A stretch of 36,414 nt of DNA, from positions 1-36,414 of the forward strand of contig JAAVCG010000037.1 in NCBI GenBank assembly GCA_014802435.1, read 5' to 3'. Origin of the DNA: Bacteroides sp. (lineage in GTDB: Bacteria; Bacteroidota; Bacteroidia; Bacteroidales; Muribaculaceae). Of the stretch, positions 15,796 through 24,328 are shown piece after piece (the first letter of the stretch is position 1; each line of letters begins with the position of its first letter). The translations under genes were made by a program, and so were the position numbers. The notes beneath the pieces were generated by a model. That model had not been told where the DNA came from. It saw nothing but the letters and a program-made list of their open reading frames with translations, and ran no database searches.

Positions 15796-16740
15796 ATGAA
15801 TGCACAGTTACCACCGTTCAAGGTGTTTTCAGGAACCAAGTCGCGCTACATGGCCGAAGAAATCTGTAAAGACCTTGGTGTCCCCCTGGGCCAAATGAAC
15901 ATTCAGCATTTTGCCGATGGCGAATTTGAAGTCTCATTTGAAGAATCAATTCGCGGCTGCGAAGTTTATCTGGTTCAGTCAACCTTCCCTAACACTGACA
16001 ACCTGATGGAACTGCTGCTGATGATCGACGCCGCCAAGCGCGCCTCTGCCCGCTCCGTAGTTGCCGTAATCCCCTATTTCGGCTGGGCCCGCCAGGACCG
16101 CAAGGACAAACCGCGCGTGAGCATCGCCGCCAAACTCGTGGCTGACCTCCTGAGCGCCGCCGGAGTGACCCGCGTCATCACCATGGACCTCCATGCTGAC
16201 CAGATTCAGGGTTTCTTTGATGTTCCCGTTGACCATCTCTACGCCTCATCCGTATTCATTCCTTACATTCAGAGCCTCAAGCTTGAAGACCTCGTGATTG
16301 CTTCGCCCGACGTTGGCGGCGCTAAGCGTGCAAACTCATATGCAAAGTATTTCAACGTGCCCCTGATTCTCTGCCATAAGCAGCGCGCCAAGGCCAACGT
16401 CGTTGAAAAAATGACCGTCATCGGTGATGTCAAGGACAAAAACGTAATCATCATTGACGATATGGTTGACACCGCCGGCACCATCACCAAGGCCGCCGAC
16501 CTCATGAAGGAAAACGGCGCAAAGAGCGTCAGAGCCCTCTGCAGCCACGCAATCATGAGCGACCCCGCCTCAGAGCGCATCGACGCTTGCGCACTCAGCG
16601 AAATGATGTTTACCAACTCCATTCCCTTCACCAAGGAATGTAAGAAGGCTACGATTCTGACCGTTGCCCACCTCTTTGCCGACACCATTCGCCGCGTACA
16701 TAACAACGAATCAATCTCAAGCCAGTATCTCATCAAATAA
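15796..16740 (+). CDS. prs: Ribose-phosphate pyrophosphokinase (PRPP synthetase)
   Basis: 314 residues from the ATG at 15796; earlier in-frame starts lie within the tRNA and are excluded. It makes 5-phosphoribosyl 1-pyrophosphate from ribose 5-phosphate and ATP, the precursor of nucleotides, His, Trp and NAD. Visible signatures include FSGTKSRYMAEEICKDLGV at the N-terminus, FADGEFEV, the flexible loop WARQDRKDKPR, TMDLHADQIQGFF and the PRPP-binding loop DDMVDTAGTI. Length is normal for the family. A tRNA-Leu gene precedes it, and a methyltransferase gene begins directly after the TAA in the same frame. Confidence 0.97.
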   Translation: MNAQLPPFKVFSGTKSRYMAEEICKDLGVPLGQMNIQHFADGEFEVSFEESIRGCEVYLVQSTFPNTDNLMELLLMIDAAKRASARSVVAVIPYFGWARQDRKDKPRVSIAAKLVADLLSAAGVTRVITMDLHADQIQGFFDVPVDHLYASSVFIPYIQSLKLEDLVIASPDVGGAKRANSYAKYFNVPLILCHKQRAKANVVEKMTVIGDVKDKNVIIIDDMVDTAGTITKAADLMKENGAKSVRALCSHAIMSDPASERIDACALSEMMFTNSIPFTKECKKATILTVAHLFADTIRRVHNNESISSQYLIK

Positions 16741-17808
16741 TTGGCTCTACAAGACTTACAACAGGAATGTCGCCGCCGGGCTGCCAAAAAGCTCGCGGCG
16801 ACATTACAGTTTCCCGACTTCCGATTCCCCACACGGCTGAGCGCCGAGCAGTCAACGAGCGATGACCTCGCCGAGCTTCATGCGGCGATGATTCCGGAGG
16901 GACAACGTATTGTTGACCTCACTTGCGGGCTCGGAATCGATGCGTTTCATCTTGCCCGCAAATCCGCCCGGGTCACGGCCATCGACCTTGACCCGACAGT
17001 CAGCGCCGCCGTTGAGCCTAACGCTAAGGCCTTAGGAATCAGTAATGTCACTGCCGTCAATGATGACTGCGCCCGGTGGCTGAAAAATGCCTCCGCCGGG
17101 AGCTATGACATATGCTTCATTGACCCGGCGCGCCGCGGCGAGGACGGACGCCGGCTTTTCTCGCTTCATGACTGCCGGCCTGACGTCACGGCCCTCTTGC
17201 CGGAGATTTTCAGAGTAGCCGGGCGGCTGATAGTCAAAATGTCGCCCATGCTGGATATTGACGCCATTATCCGCGAACTGCCCGGCACTCAGCGGGTCTA
17301 TATCCTTGGCACTCAGGGAGAATGTAAGGAAATAGTAGCCGACGTCAGAGCGGACTTTACGGGCGAGCCGGAAATAATTGTGCAAACCATTGACCAACCG
17401 GACTTTAGATTCATTCGCGGCGAGCTCCCCATTGCTGAAACTTTTGGCGGGGAAATCAAGCCGGGTGACACCATCGGCGAGCCTTGGCCAACGATGATGA
17501 AGGCAAATCCCCGCGCAGCCCTTTCGGGGCGTAAGCTCCATCCGGAGACTCACTTATGGCTGAATCCCGACCCGGATTTTCCCGGGAAGCTATATAAAGT
17601 GGAGCGCATTGAGGAGTTCAGTTCCGGCAATATCAAACGCCTTGCGCGTCAAGGGCTCGAGGCCTCAGTGGCAGTCAAGAATCTGCCCATCACGGCCTCA
17701 GAGCTCTCCAAGCGCCTGAAAGTCAAGGAATCAGCCACCAGCCGCCTCATTGGCTGCACAATCTCCCCCTCGGGCCGCCTGCTTCTTTTCCTCTCCCCGC
17801 TATGTTAA
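16741..17808 (+). CDS. Class I SAM-dependent methyltransferase with THUMP-like C-terminal domain
   Basis: 355 residues if TTG 16741, the codon right after the prs stop, is the start; the first ATG is about 50 codons in and would cut conserved sequence (LSAEQSTSDDLAELHA). The SAM-binding motif is VDLTCGLGIDAFHLA, followed by VTAIDLDP and the catalytic-type FIDPARRGEDGRR. The C-terminal third (SSGNIKRLARQGLEASVAVKNLP, later TSRLIGCTISPSGRLLLFL) matches the THUMP-like domain of Bacteroidetes methyltransferases thought to act on RNA; the substrate is unknown. Homologues usually carry more N-terminal residues than this frame permits, so it may be slightly shortened. Its TAA overlaps the sulfatase stop on the other strand within TTAA. 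Confidence 0.82.
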   Translation: MALQDLQQECRRRAAKKLAATLQFPDFRFPTRLSAEQSTSDDLAELHAAMIPEGQRIVDLTCGLGIDAFHLARKSARVTAIDLDPTVSAAVEPNAKALGISNVTAVNDDCARWLKNASAGSYDICFIDPARRGEDGRRLFSLHDCRPDVTALLPEIFRVAGRLIVKMSPMLDIDAIIRELPGTQRVYILGTQGECKEIVADVRADFTGEPEIIVQTIDQPDFRFIRGELPIAETFGGEIKPGDTIGEPWPTMMKANPRAALSGRKLHPETHLWLNPDPDFPGKLYKVERIEEFSSGNIKRLARQGLEASVAVKNLPITASELSKRLKVKESATSRLIGCTISPSGRLLLFLSPLC

Positions 17809-19313
17809 CGGCATGCACGGTTATGGAGAAGGCGCAGGGAATTGACTATGGCGGGGTTTGACGCGGCCACATTGGTGGTCTCCGACGGGTCAAGGAGCAT
17901 ATTATAGAGCTGTTCGTCAGGGCTGTTACCGTTTTCAATCTTCGGACCCCAGTTAACCATAGGAGTGAGATTTGAGGCGGGGAGATACTTCCATTGAGGA
18001 GTGCGGAGACTGATTGTACGGGTATGGTTCAGCTCTGATACCCACGGGCGATTCTCGTCAGACCTTCCGAGGATTTGGTCGAGCATATCCCAGGAGTCAA
18101 CAGCTCCGTTCTCAGGGACTTCCGCGCCGATAAGGCGGGCAAATGAGCCCAGAAGGTCAATATGGCTCAGAAGGGTTTGATTGTCGGCATCCTGAGGGGT
18201 GACTCCCGCCGGCCAGCGGACAATGAAAGGCACCATCGTGCCTCCCTCATAGCCGGAATACTTGGCGCCCCGGAAAGGCCCCGTCGGCGAATGTCCGTTA
18301 AGCAATTCAATGGCGCGGTCAGCGTAGCCATCGTCAAGCACCGGGCCATTGTCGCTGGTAAGGATAATGAGAGTGTTATCAGCAATTCCGGCCTCCTCAA
18401 GGGCTGCCATCACTTGGCCTACAGTCCAGTCAAACTGCGCGATAGCGTCGCCGCGAAGTCCCATCGGGTTCTTTCCGCGAAAGCGCTCGTGAGGCCAGCG
18501 GGGCACATGGACATCATTCGTGCAAAGATAGAGGAAGAACGGCTCCCGGGCATGCTCCTGAATGAATCGGACGGAATGGGCGGCAATGGAGTCGGCAATG
18601 TTCTCATCCTTCCAGAGGGCGTGGCCTCCGCCTTTCATATAGCCGATTCGGGAGATGCCGTCGACGATTGAATGGTTATGACCGTGGCTCCAGTCAAGTT
18701 TCAGTGAGTCACGATGAGTCACTCCCGTAGGCTCTCCGGGGAAGTTCTCGCGATAGCTGACATAAATCGGGGCCGAGGGGTCATAATTTGCAATGGTGTC
18801 CTGCTCCAGATAGACGCAGGGCACTCGGTCAGCCGTAGCCGCCTGAATGTAATGATAATCAAATCCGATGTCGCGCGGAGTGGAGGTTAGCCTTCCGTTC
18901 CAATCCTGCTGACCGGTGACATCGCCCAGTCCGAGATGCCACTTGCCGATGGCTCCGGTCACGTAACCGGCACTTTTGAAGAGGTCAGCCATGGTGAACT
19001 GCTCCGGGCGGATAATGGAGGCGGCATTTCCGGCGGCGACGTCGGTATCCTTCCTGCGCCAGGCATATTCGCCGGTCAGCAGGGAATAACGCGAGGGGGT
19101 TGAAGTGGCCGCCGTCGCATGGCAATTGGAGAACTTGATTCCCCGATCGGCAAGGCGGTTAACATTAGGAGTCTCAACATTTTTTGCGCCATAACATTCC
19201 AAGTCGCCATAGCCCAAATCATCAGCCACCAGCAAAATAACATTAGGGCGCTCCTGGGCTACGGCCCCGAGAGCCGCCATTCCCGCACCAAACAAAAGTC
19301 CAAATCTGAGCAT
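17805..19313 (-). CDS. Type I sulfatase (arylsulfatase family), serine-type active site
   Basis: 502 residues from ATG 19313; an upstream TTG would disrupt the signal peptide (MLRFGLLFGAGMAALGAVAQ). Alkaline-phosphatase-fold signatures are clear: NVILLVADDLGYGDLECYG with metal-binding Asp31-Asp32, then GKWHLGLG, HVPRWPHERF and LTSDNGP. The catalytic motif is S-T-P-S-R starting at Ser71, so the residue to be converted to formylglycine is a serine. That needs an anSME-type maturase, encoded elsewhere. Substrates are probably sulfated glycans or mucins in the periplasm, but subfamily specificity cannot be read from the motif. No susC/susD or glycoside hydrolase is adjacent, so it is not in a visible polysaccharide locus. 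It is divergent from tamL. Confidence 0.9.
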   Translation of the reverse strand: MLRFGLLFGAGMAALGAVAQERPNVILLVADDLGYGDLECYGAKNVETPNVNRLADRGIKFSNCHATAATSTPSRYSLLTGEYAWRRKDTDVAAGNAASIIRPEQFTMADLFKSAGYVTGAIGKWHLGLGDVTGQQDWNGRLTSTPRDIGFDYHYIQAATADRVPCVYLEQDTIANYDPSAPIYVSYRENFPGEPTGVTHRDSLKLDWSHGHNHSIVDGISRIGYMKGGGHALWKDENIADSIAAHSVRFIQEHAREPFFLYLCTNDVHVPRWPHERFRGKNPMGLRGDAIAQFDWTVGQVMAALEEAGIADNTLIILTSDNGPVLDDGYADRAIELLNGHSPTGPFRGAKYSGYEGGTMVPFIVRWPAGVTPQDADNQTLLSHIDLLGSFARLIGAEVPENGAVDSWDMLDQILGRSDENRPWVSELNHTRTISLRTPQWKYLPASNLTPMVNWGPKIENGNSPDEQLYNMLLDPSETTNVAASNPAIVNSLRLLHNRACR

Positions 19314-19385
19314 AAAAAGAATTAATTTATTGGCAAATATCGGCAAAAGAATCGGAATTTACAAGTTTATGTCGCGGAATTTTTG

Positions 19386-19393
19386 TAACTTTG
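19386..19393 (+). promoter_or_regulatory. -7 box of the tamL promoter
   Basis: TAACTTTG lies ten bases before the ATG of tamL. No good -33 TTTG is found at 20 bp (TTTA occurs at 16 and 24 bp). If used, the leader is only about five bases, so the message is nearly leaderless. Confidence 0.5.
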
Positions 19394-19403
19394 CGGGGAA
19401 TTT

Positions 19404-21707
19404 ATGTATAGGGTTTTTAAATACCTTATTTTGATGGCGATGGCCTGGATGGCTACCGCCTGTTCCACTACTCGCCATCTGAAGGAGGGGGAGTATCTTT
19501 TGCGTCGGTCAACCATTGAGGTTGAGGGCGAGGGAGAGGACGTACCCTCCGGCTCGGACCTGACCAATTATCTGCGTCAGCGGCCCAATTCGCGCGCCTT
19601 GGGGTTCCTTCCGCTGCGACTCTATACCTATAACTGGAGCGGCACGGACACCACCAAGCGCGTCAACCGCTGGCTCCGGAATCTCGGAGAGCCCCCTGCC
19701 GTCTATAGCGAAAGGCTGACCACCCTGTCAGCCAATCAGTTACGCCAGGCCATGATTAACCGCGGATTTCTACACAGCTCGGTCAGGACCGACACCATTC
19801 ACCGGGGGCGCAAAATCAGCGTAAAATACACAGTTACAGCCGGTCAGCCAATGCGTATCGCGGCGTTTGATACGGAGATTTCAGACCCCAACGTTGAACG
19901 CATAGTGATTCCCGACACCGTTAATTCCGACGTTAAAATCGGCGACCCTCTGGACCGCACCCGGCTTGACGCGGAGCGCACGCGCCTGACTGACCTGATG
20001 CGCCGAAACGGATACTATGACTTTCTGCGCGACTACATCTCTTTCACGGCCGATACGCTGAAGGGAAGTAACGACGCGCGGCTGACAATGCAAATCAAGG
20101 CCCCGAAAGGAGCTGATTTCCATCAGGTTTACATGATTCGCCGGGTGATTTTCCAACCGGATTATTCGCCTGAGAACACCCCGCTGATTGCGCCTGACAC
20201 CATTCCCTATCGCGACATCTACATTATTCGCACTCCGGGGCAGAAAAACTCCTCAGTCAACAATAACACCCTATGGAACAACAACTTCATTGAGCCGGGA
20301 AAGCCTTATAACGCATCGCAATTTAACCGGACCTATGAGGCATTGGCGCGACTGGGAATTATCAAGTCGGTTGCCGTTGAATTAGTTCCCGCAGGCCCCG
20401 GGGAGCTCGACGCAATCATTCGCCTTCAGCGGAATCCGCTCAAGGGGATAACCCTCGAGCTGGAGGGAACGAACTCGGAGGGCGACTTGGGAGTGGGAGT
20501 CGGGGTGACTTATCAGCACCGCAATATATTCCATGGGTCAGAGCTTTTAACCCTCAAGGGCAGAGGCTCTTATGAGAGTCTGTCAGGCAACTTGGAGGGC
20601 TTGATCAACAATCATTACACCGAGGCGGGAGTTGAGGCAGCCATCACCCTCCCCCATTTCTCAATGCCCTTTGTTAAGCGCTCTTATCGGCGCAAGGTGT
20701 TGGCCTCAACCGAGTTTTCAATCAACGGCAACTATCAGGAACGCCCGGAATATACGCGCATCATAGCCGGAGCCGGATGGAGATACAAATGGAACAACCG
20801 ACGCAATACCAACCGCAGGATTTTTGACCTCCTCGACATCAATTATGTGTTTTTGCCGCGCTCAACGATTAATTTCCTTGATGAAGTGGCCGGGGGTAAT
20901 CCGCTGTTGCGTTATAGTTATGAGGATCACTTCATTATGCGCATGGGTTACTCCGTCTTCCTGACCAACCGGTCAACGACATCACTGATGCCGGGGCAAA
21001 ACATATCCGCCTCTCCGCGCAATGTCTGGACCCTGAGAGCATCGGCCGAAAGCGCCGGAAATCTCCTCTACGGAATCTCCAAGCTCACCGGCCAACACCG
21101 CCACGAGGGCGCCTACAAGATTTTTGGCACTCAGTATGCTCAATACGTCAAGGGCGAGGCCGACTTTATGGTGAGCCATACTTTCACAGAGCGCACCTCG
21201 TTAGCCTTCCATCTGGGCGCGGGAGTGGCAGTGCCTTACGGTAACTCCTCGATGGTGCCCTTTGAAAAGCGCTTCTATGCGGGCGGGGCCAACGGTGTGC
21301 GCGGCTGGGGAGTGCGCACACTCGGCCCGGGAAGATATGATGCAAAAAATTCGGTCAGCGACTTCATTAACCAGTGTGGCGACATCCGCCTCGACTTCAG
21401 CCTTGAGGCGCGAGTGAAGCTCTTCTGGGTGCTTGAAGGGGCGGCATTCATCGACGCCGGCAATGTCTGGACCATCCGCAATTATGAAACACAGCCGGGC
21501 GGACTGTTCCGCTTCGACTCCTTCTATAAAGAATTAGGCTGGGCCTACGGTATAGGCCTGCGCATGGACTTTACTTACTTCCTCCTGCGCTTTGACCTGG
21601 GAATGAAGGCCTATAATCCGGCAATAAACCAGGAGCCCTGGCCGCTGACTCATCCACGCTGGAATCGCGACGCAACGTTTCATTTCTCCGTGGGCTATCC
21701 TTTCTAA
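19404..21707 (+). CDS. tamL: TamL-type outer-membrane lipoprotein (BamA/TamA family)
   Basis: 767 residues. A short signal peptide ends in MATAC, so Cys20 is the probable lipidated residue, followed by STTRHLKEGEYLLRRSTIEV. A lipid anchor on a TamA/BamA relative is characteristic of TamL in Bacteroidetes, which works with TamB in outer-membrane biogenesis. N-terminal POTRA-like domains (about 40-330, including RQAMINRGFLHSSVRTDTI) precede the Omp85/Bac_surface_Ag barrel. That shows GLGVG-type turns, the lid-loop-like RFYAGGANGVRGWGVRTLG and a terminal FHFSVGYPF ending in Phe. No tamB is adjacent. A downstream HAD phosphatase gene starts 22 bp later, probably in the same transcript. Confidence 0.88.
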   Translation: MYRVFKYLILMAMAWMATACSTTRHLKEGEYLLRRSTIEVEGEGEDVPSGSDLTNYLRQRPNSRALGFLPLRLYTYNWSGTDTTKRVNRWLRNLGEPPAVYSERLTTLSANQLRQAMINRGFLHSSVRTDTIHRGRKISVKYTVTAGQPMRIAAFDTEISDPNVERIVIPDTVNSDVKIGDPLDRTRLDAERTRLTDLMRRNGYYDFLRDYISFTADTLKGSNDARLTMQIKAPKGADFHQVYMIRRVIFQPDYSPENTPLIAPDTIPYRDIYIIRTPGQKNSSVNNNTLWNNNFIEPGKPYNASQFNRTYEALARLGIIKSVAVELVPAGPGELDAIIRLQRNPLKGITLELEGTNSEGDLGVGVGVTYQHRNIFHGSELLTLKGRGSYESLSGNLEGLINNHYTEAGVEAAITLPHFSMPFVKRSYRRKVLASTEFSINGNYQERPEYTRIIAGAGWRYKWNNRRNTNRRIFDLLDINYVFLPRSTINFLDEVAGGNPLLRYSYEDHFIMRMGYSVFLTNRSTTSLMPGQNISASPRNVWTLRASAESAGNLLYGISKLTGQHRHEGAYKIFGTQYAQYVKGEADFMVSHTFTERTSLAFHLGAGVAVPYGNSSMVPFEKRFYAGGANGVRGWGVRTLGPGRYDAKNSVSDFINQCGDIRLDFSLEARVKLFWVLEGAAFIDAGNVWTIRNYETQPGGLFRFDSFYKELGWAYGIGLRMDFTYFLLRFDLGMKAYNPAINQEPWPLTHPRWNRDATFHFSVGYPF

Positions 21708-21729
21708 CGAACTTATTAACTGATTAAAG

Positions 21730-22386
21730 ATGAAACCCCTCGTAATTTTTGACCTTGACGGAACCCTGCTCAACTCGATTGCCGATTTGGCCCACGCCGC
21801 GAACCATGCGCTTGCCGTTTGCGGCTATCCCACGCATGATTTGGCCACGTATCCCTTCTTCGTGGGCAACGGAGTCGGGCGGCTGCTTGAGCGCGTCCTC
21901 CCTCCGGAACACCGTGACCCCAAGTCAATCAGCTATTTGCACAAAGTCTTTACGGAATATTATGACCGCCATCTCTGGGAGCACACCGTGCCCTATCCCG
22001 GCATTGAGGATATGCTCCATGAGCTGGCCAACCGGGGCTATAACCTCGCCGTAGCGTCAAATAAGTATCAGTCAGCCACTTCGGCCCTGATTGCCCACTT
22101 CTTCCCTCGCCTGCCCTTTGAAAGCGTCCACGGCATGCGTCCGGGTATTCCGGCCAAGCCGGACCCCTCGATTGTCTTCGGTATTCTGCGCGACGTCCCC
22201 ACCCCCAAGGAGATGGTAACCTATGTTGGCGACAGCGGCGTTGACATGGAGACGGCGCGGCGCGCGTGTGTGCGCAGCGTCGGAGTAACCTGGGGATTCC
22301 GCCCCATCTCCGAACTGCGCCAATATTATGCCGAAAACATCATCTCTGACCCCGCCGACCTGCTTCGCCTCTGCCCCAAGCCTTAA
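21730..22386 (+). CDS. HAD-family hydrolase, phosphoglycolate phosphatase-like
   Basis: 218 residues with all HAD motifs: FDLDGT (nucleophile Asp8, acid Asp10), the motif II region VASNKY, a lysine in PAKPDPS (motif III), and YVGDSGVDMETARRA (motif IV). The helical cap between about 15 and 85 places it in the Gph/PGMB-like subfamily, which dephosphorylates small phospho-metabolites such as 2-phosphoglycolate; the actual substrate cannot be read from sequence. It follows tamL by 22 bp. Its TAA overlaps the bioD stop on the opposite strand in the shared TTAA at 22383-22386. Confidence 0.85.
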   Translation: MKPLVIFDLDGTLLNSIADLAHAANHALAVCGYPTHDLATYPFFVGNGVGRLLERVLPPEHRDPKSISYLHKVFTEYYDRHLWEHTVPYPGIEDMLHELANRGYNLAVASNKYQSATSALIAHFFPRLPFESVHGMRPGIPAKPDPSIVFGILRDVPTPKEMVTYVGDSGVDMETARRACVRSVGVTWGFRPISELRQYYAENIISDPADLLRLCPKP

Positions 22387-23015
22387 AGAGAGGGGCAGAA
22401 CATCAGGGGCGTCGACGGATGGCGGCGCTCCAGATAGCGGCGGATGAAATTGACGGTATCGTCGGCAATGCGCCGGTCGCGGCTGTCAAAATGCTGATTG
22501 TAAATAACTGAATGGAGGGGAATTGCGCGGCGTTCAAGGGCCTCCAGGGATAAAAGAGTATGATTGATTGAGCCGAGAGTGCCGTTAGTGACCAGGGCCA
22601 CGGGCAGTCCGCGCGAGGCTATATAATCAATGGTCCAGAAATCATCAGTCAGCGGGACCATCAGTCCGCCCGCGCCCTCAAGGAGCACCACATCATAGCG
22701 CGAATCAAGCTCCTCCATTGCCTTGTCAATCGCGTTGAAATCAATCTCGCGGCCATCAATCTCAGCCGCTAACTGAGGCGAACAGGGATAGGAAAAAATC
22801 TGCGGCGCGGTGAGGCCCTGAGCGTCCTCAGGCAGCTGACCGACACCCATGATGCGCCGATGCACTTCAATGTCTTCCGACGAGCCGACATTGCCCGTCT
22901 GAATGAATTTTTGAGTGATTACGCTGACGCCCTGCTTGGCAAATTCGCGGGCAAGCCATCCGGCAGCATAGCTCTTGCCGGCATCAGTATGAATTCCGCT
23001 GACAAATATAATCAT
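22383..23015 (-). CDS. bioD: Dethiobiotin synthetase
   Basis: 210 residues. It carboxylates 7,8-diaminopelargonate with ATP and CO2 to form dethiobiotin, the penultimate biotin step. The P-loop is GIHTDAGKS (residues 7-15), a variant of the usual GTDTxVGKT. Further motifs are TQKFIQTGN, LEGAGGLMVPL and LVTNGTLGSINHTLLSLEAL. Length is normal. The start codon overlaps the bioGC stop by four bases (ATGA), and the gene is the last of the operon. The product would be passed to BioB, which is not encoded in this window. Confidence 0.93.
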   Translation of the reverse strand: MIIFVSGIHTDAGKSYAAGWLAREFAKQGVSVITQKFIQTGNVGSSEDIEVHRRIMGVGQLPEDAQGLTAPQIFSYPCSPQLAAEIDGREIDFNAIDKAMEELDSRYDVVLLEGAGGLMVPLTDDFWTIDYIASRGLPVALVTNGTLGSINHTLLSLEALERRAIPLHSVIYNQHFDSRDRRIADDTVNFIRRYLERRHPSTPLMFCPSL

Positions 23016-24328
23016 TTCTTTCTGAGAATTAAATAAATCGGTTCAAAAGTAAGAGAGACGCGCCCGTCATCGCGGCGAGGCCACAGGCGCTCAATCTCGC
23101 GGACGCTGACCGCCGACGGACGCGCGTTGACTCCCGTGTCGCGACAATGGCGCAGGGCGTCCATCGGAGTGTCGAACACCTTGATAATCTTGCCGCTATG
23201 CAGCTCCAGAATCTCCATATCGGCGGGAATAATGCGGCGCAGAGAATCCTCCGAGAGATAAGGCAGAGGAACCACCCCACACTGAGTCAACTCCTTGAAA
23301 GTCTGCGGGCCGAATGACGACAAAACGGCCAGTCCCCCGGGCTCAAGCACCCGCGCCACCTGAAGAAGGAACGCCGCCACAGAATTGAACCATTGCACCG
23401 TAGAGGCCGCCACAATTGCGCGGAGCGACGCGGAATCGACGAGCCTCAAATCGGCCTCTCCGTCGGCGGCGACAACCGCATCAGAATCAGGCGCTATGTC
23501 CCATAGAATCAGCTCTTCAGGCTTAATCTTAGGCGAATATAGTTCGGCAAATTCACCGGCCCCGGCTCCAATTTCCAGCACGCGGCCTCCGGGCTGCTTG
23601 GAGCGATGTTTCAACCAGAGTTCTAACAGATGGTCAAGCACGCGGTTTTGGACCGAGGCCTCGGCCTGATATGTTGCGCGCCCGCGGGTGAATCTGGTGA
23701 TGACACACTCCTTATTAATCAGCAATCGCTCCAAAATAGAGTGAAAATCAGGCAAATGAGCGCCTTGAAGTTCAATGATTTCAGCGCGTCCGAGCCATGC
23801 GCGGCGCTGATTTTCAGGGGGAAAAATCTTATCGTCGGAGGAAATTACGGCATAGTCCCAGCGAAAAGGCACGGGCTCAGAGGGAAAATCGAGCAGTTCG
23901 CTGCGGAGTTCCGCAATGGGTCGAGGTCCGCGCTCCATGTCAGCGGCCCACATGCGGCGCCGGAATTTCATGAGCGACTGTTCGGTCAGGCGTTCGGCAG
24001 TCAACCGGAAAACCTCGCGGGGAATACCTTCCGTATCGCTGACCGGGCAGGGAGTGCCATTGACGGCGATGGTCAAGGTCAGCGGCAACCGGGTATCTTG
24101 AAGGGCAATTTCGGCGGCATGAACTCCGAGCGACCAGGCCAGGACGACGACTTCCTTATAGCCGCTGATTTCCGGCAGAACGAATTGCCGATAGTCTGAA
24201 ACGACGGCTATATCATAGCCCGGAACGGAGAAGGACTCCGCCGCTGAAGGTACGGGCACACTCCATCCGTTAAAGACGAGCAGAAGGCGGCTGCGGCCCT
24301 CGGTTTTGCTTAAAAAATCTACTCTCAT
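23012..24328 (-). CDS. BioG-BioC fusion: pimeloyl-ACP methyl ester esterase plus malonyl-ACP O-methyltransferase
   Basis: 438 residues in two domains. Residues 1-205 resemble BioG (DUF452), an alpha/beta hydrolase that cleaves pimeloyl-ACP methyl ester: FNGWS near 19-23, nucleophile elbow AWSLG with Ser66, Asp165/Asp166 and His191 (QGAHLPDFHS) as the likely triad. Residues 215-438 are a class I methyltransferase with motif I LEIGAGAGEF (251-260) and the BioC-like region VARVLEPGGLAVLSSFGPQTF. BioC masks the malonyl carboxyl so fatty acid synthesis can extend it to pimelate; BioG removes the methyl at the end. Joining first and last enzymes in one chain is notable. Overlaps bioF and bioD by four bases each. 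Symbols used in other genomes are bioG and bioC. Confidence 0.88.
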   Translation of the reverse strand: MRVDFLSKTEGRSRLLLVFNGWSVPVPSAAESFSVPGYDIAVVSDYRQFVLPEISGYKEVVVLAWSLGVHAAEIALQDTRLPLTLTIAVNGTPCPVSDTEGIPREVFRLTAERLTEQSLMKFRRRMWAADMERGPRPIAELRSELLDFPSEPVPFRWDYAVISSDDKIFPPENQRRAWLGRAEIIELQGAHLPDFHSILERLLINKECVITRFTRGRATYQAEASVQNRVLDHLLELWLKHRSKQPGGRVLEIGAGAGEFAELYSPKIKPEELILWDIAPDSDAVVAADGEADLRLVDSASLRAIVAASTVQWFNSVAAFLLQVARVLEPGGLAVLSSFGPQTFKELTQCGVVPLPYLSEDSLRRIIPADMEILELHSGKIIKVFDTPMDALRHCRDTGVNARPSAVSVREIERLWPRRDDGRVSLTFEPIYLILRKK

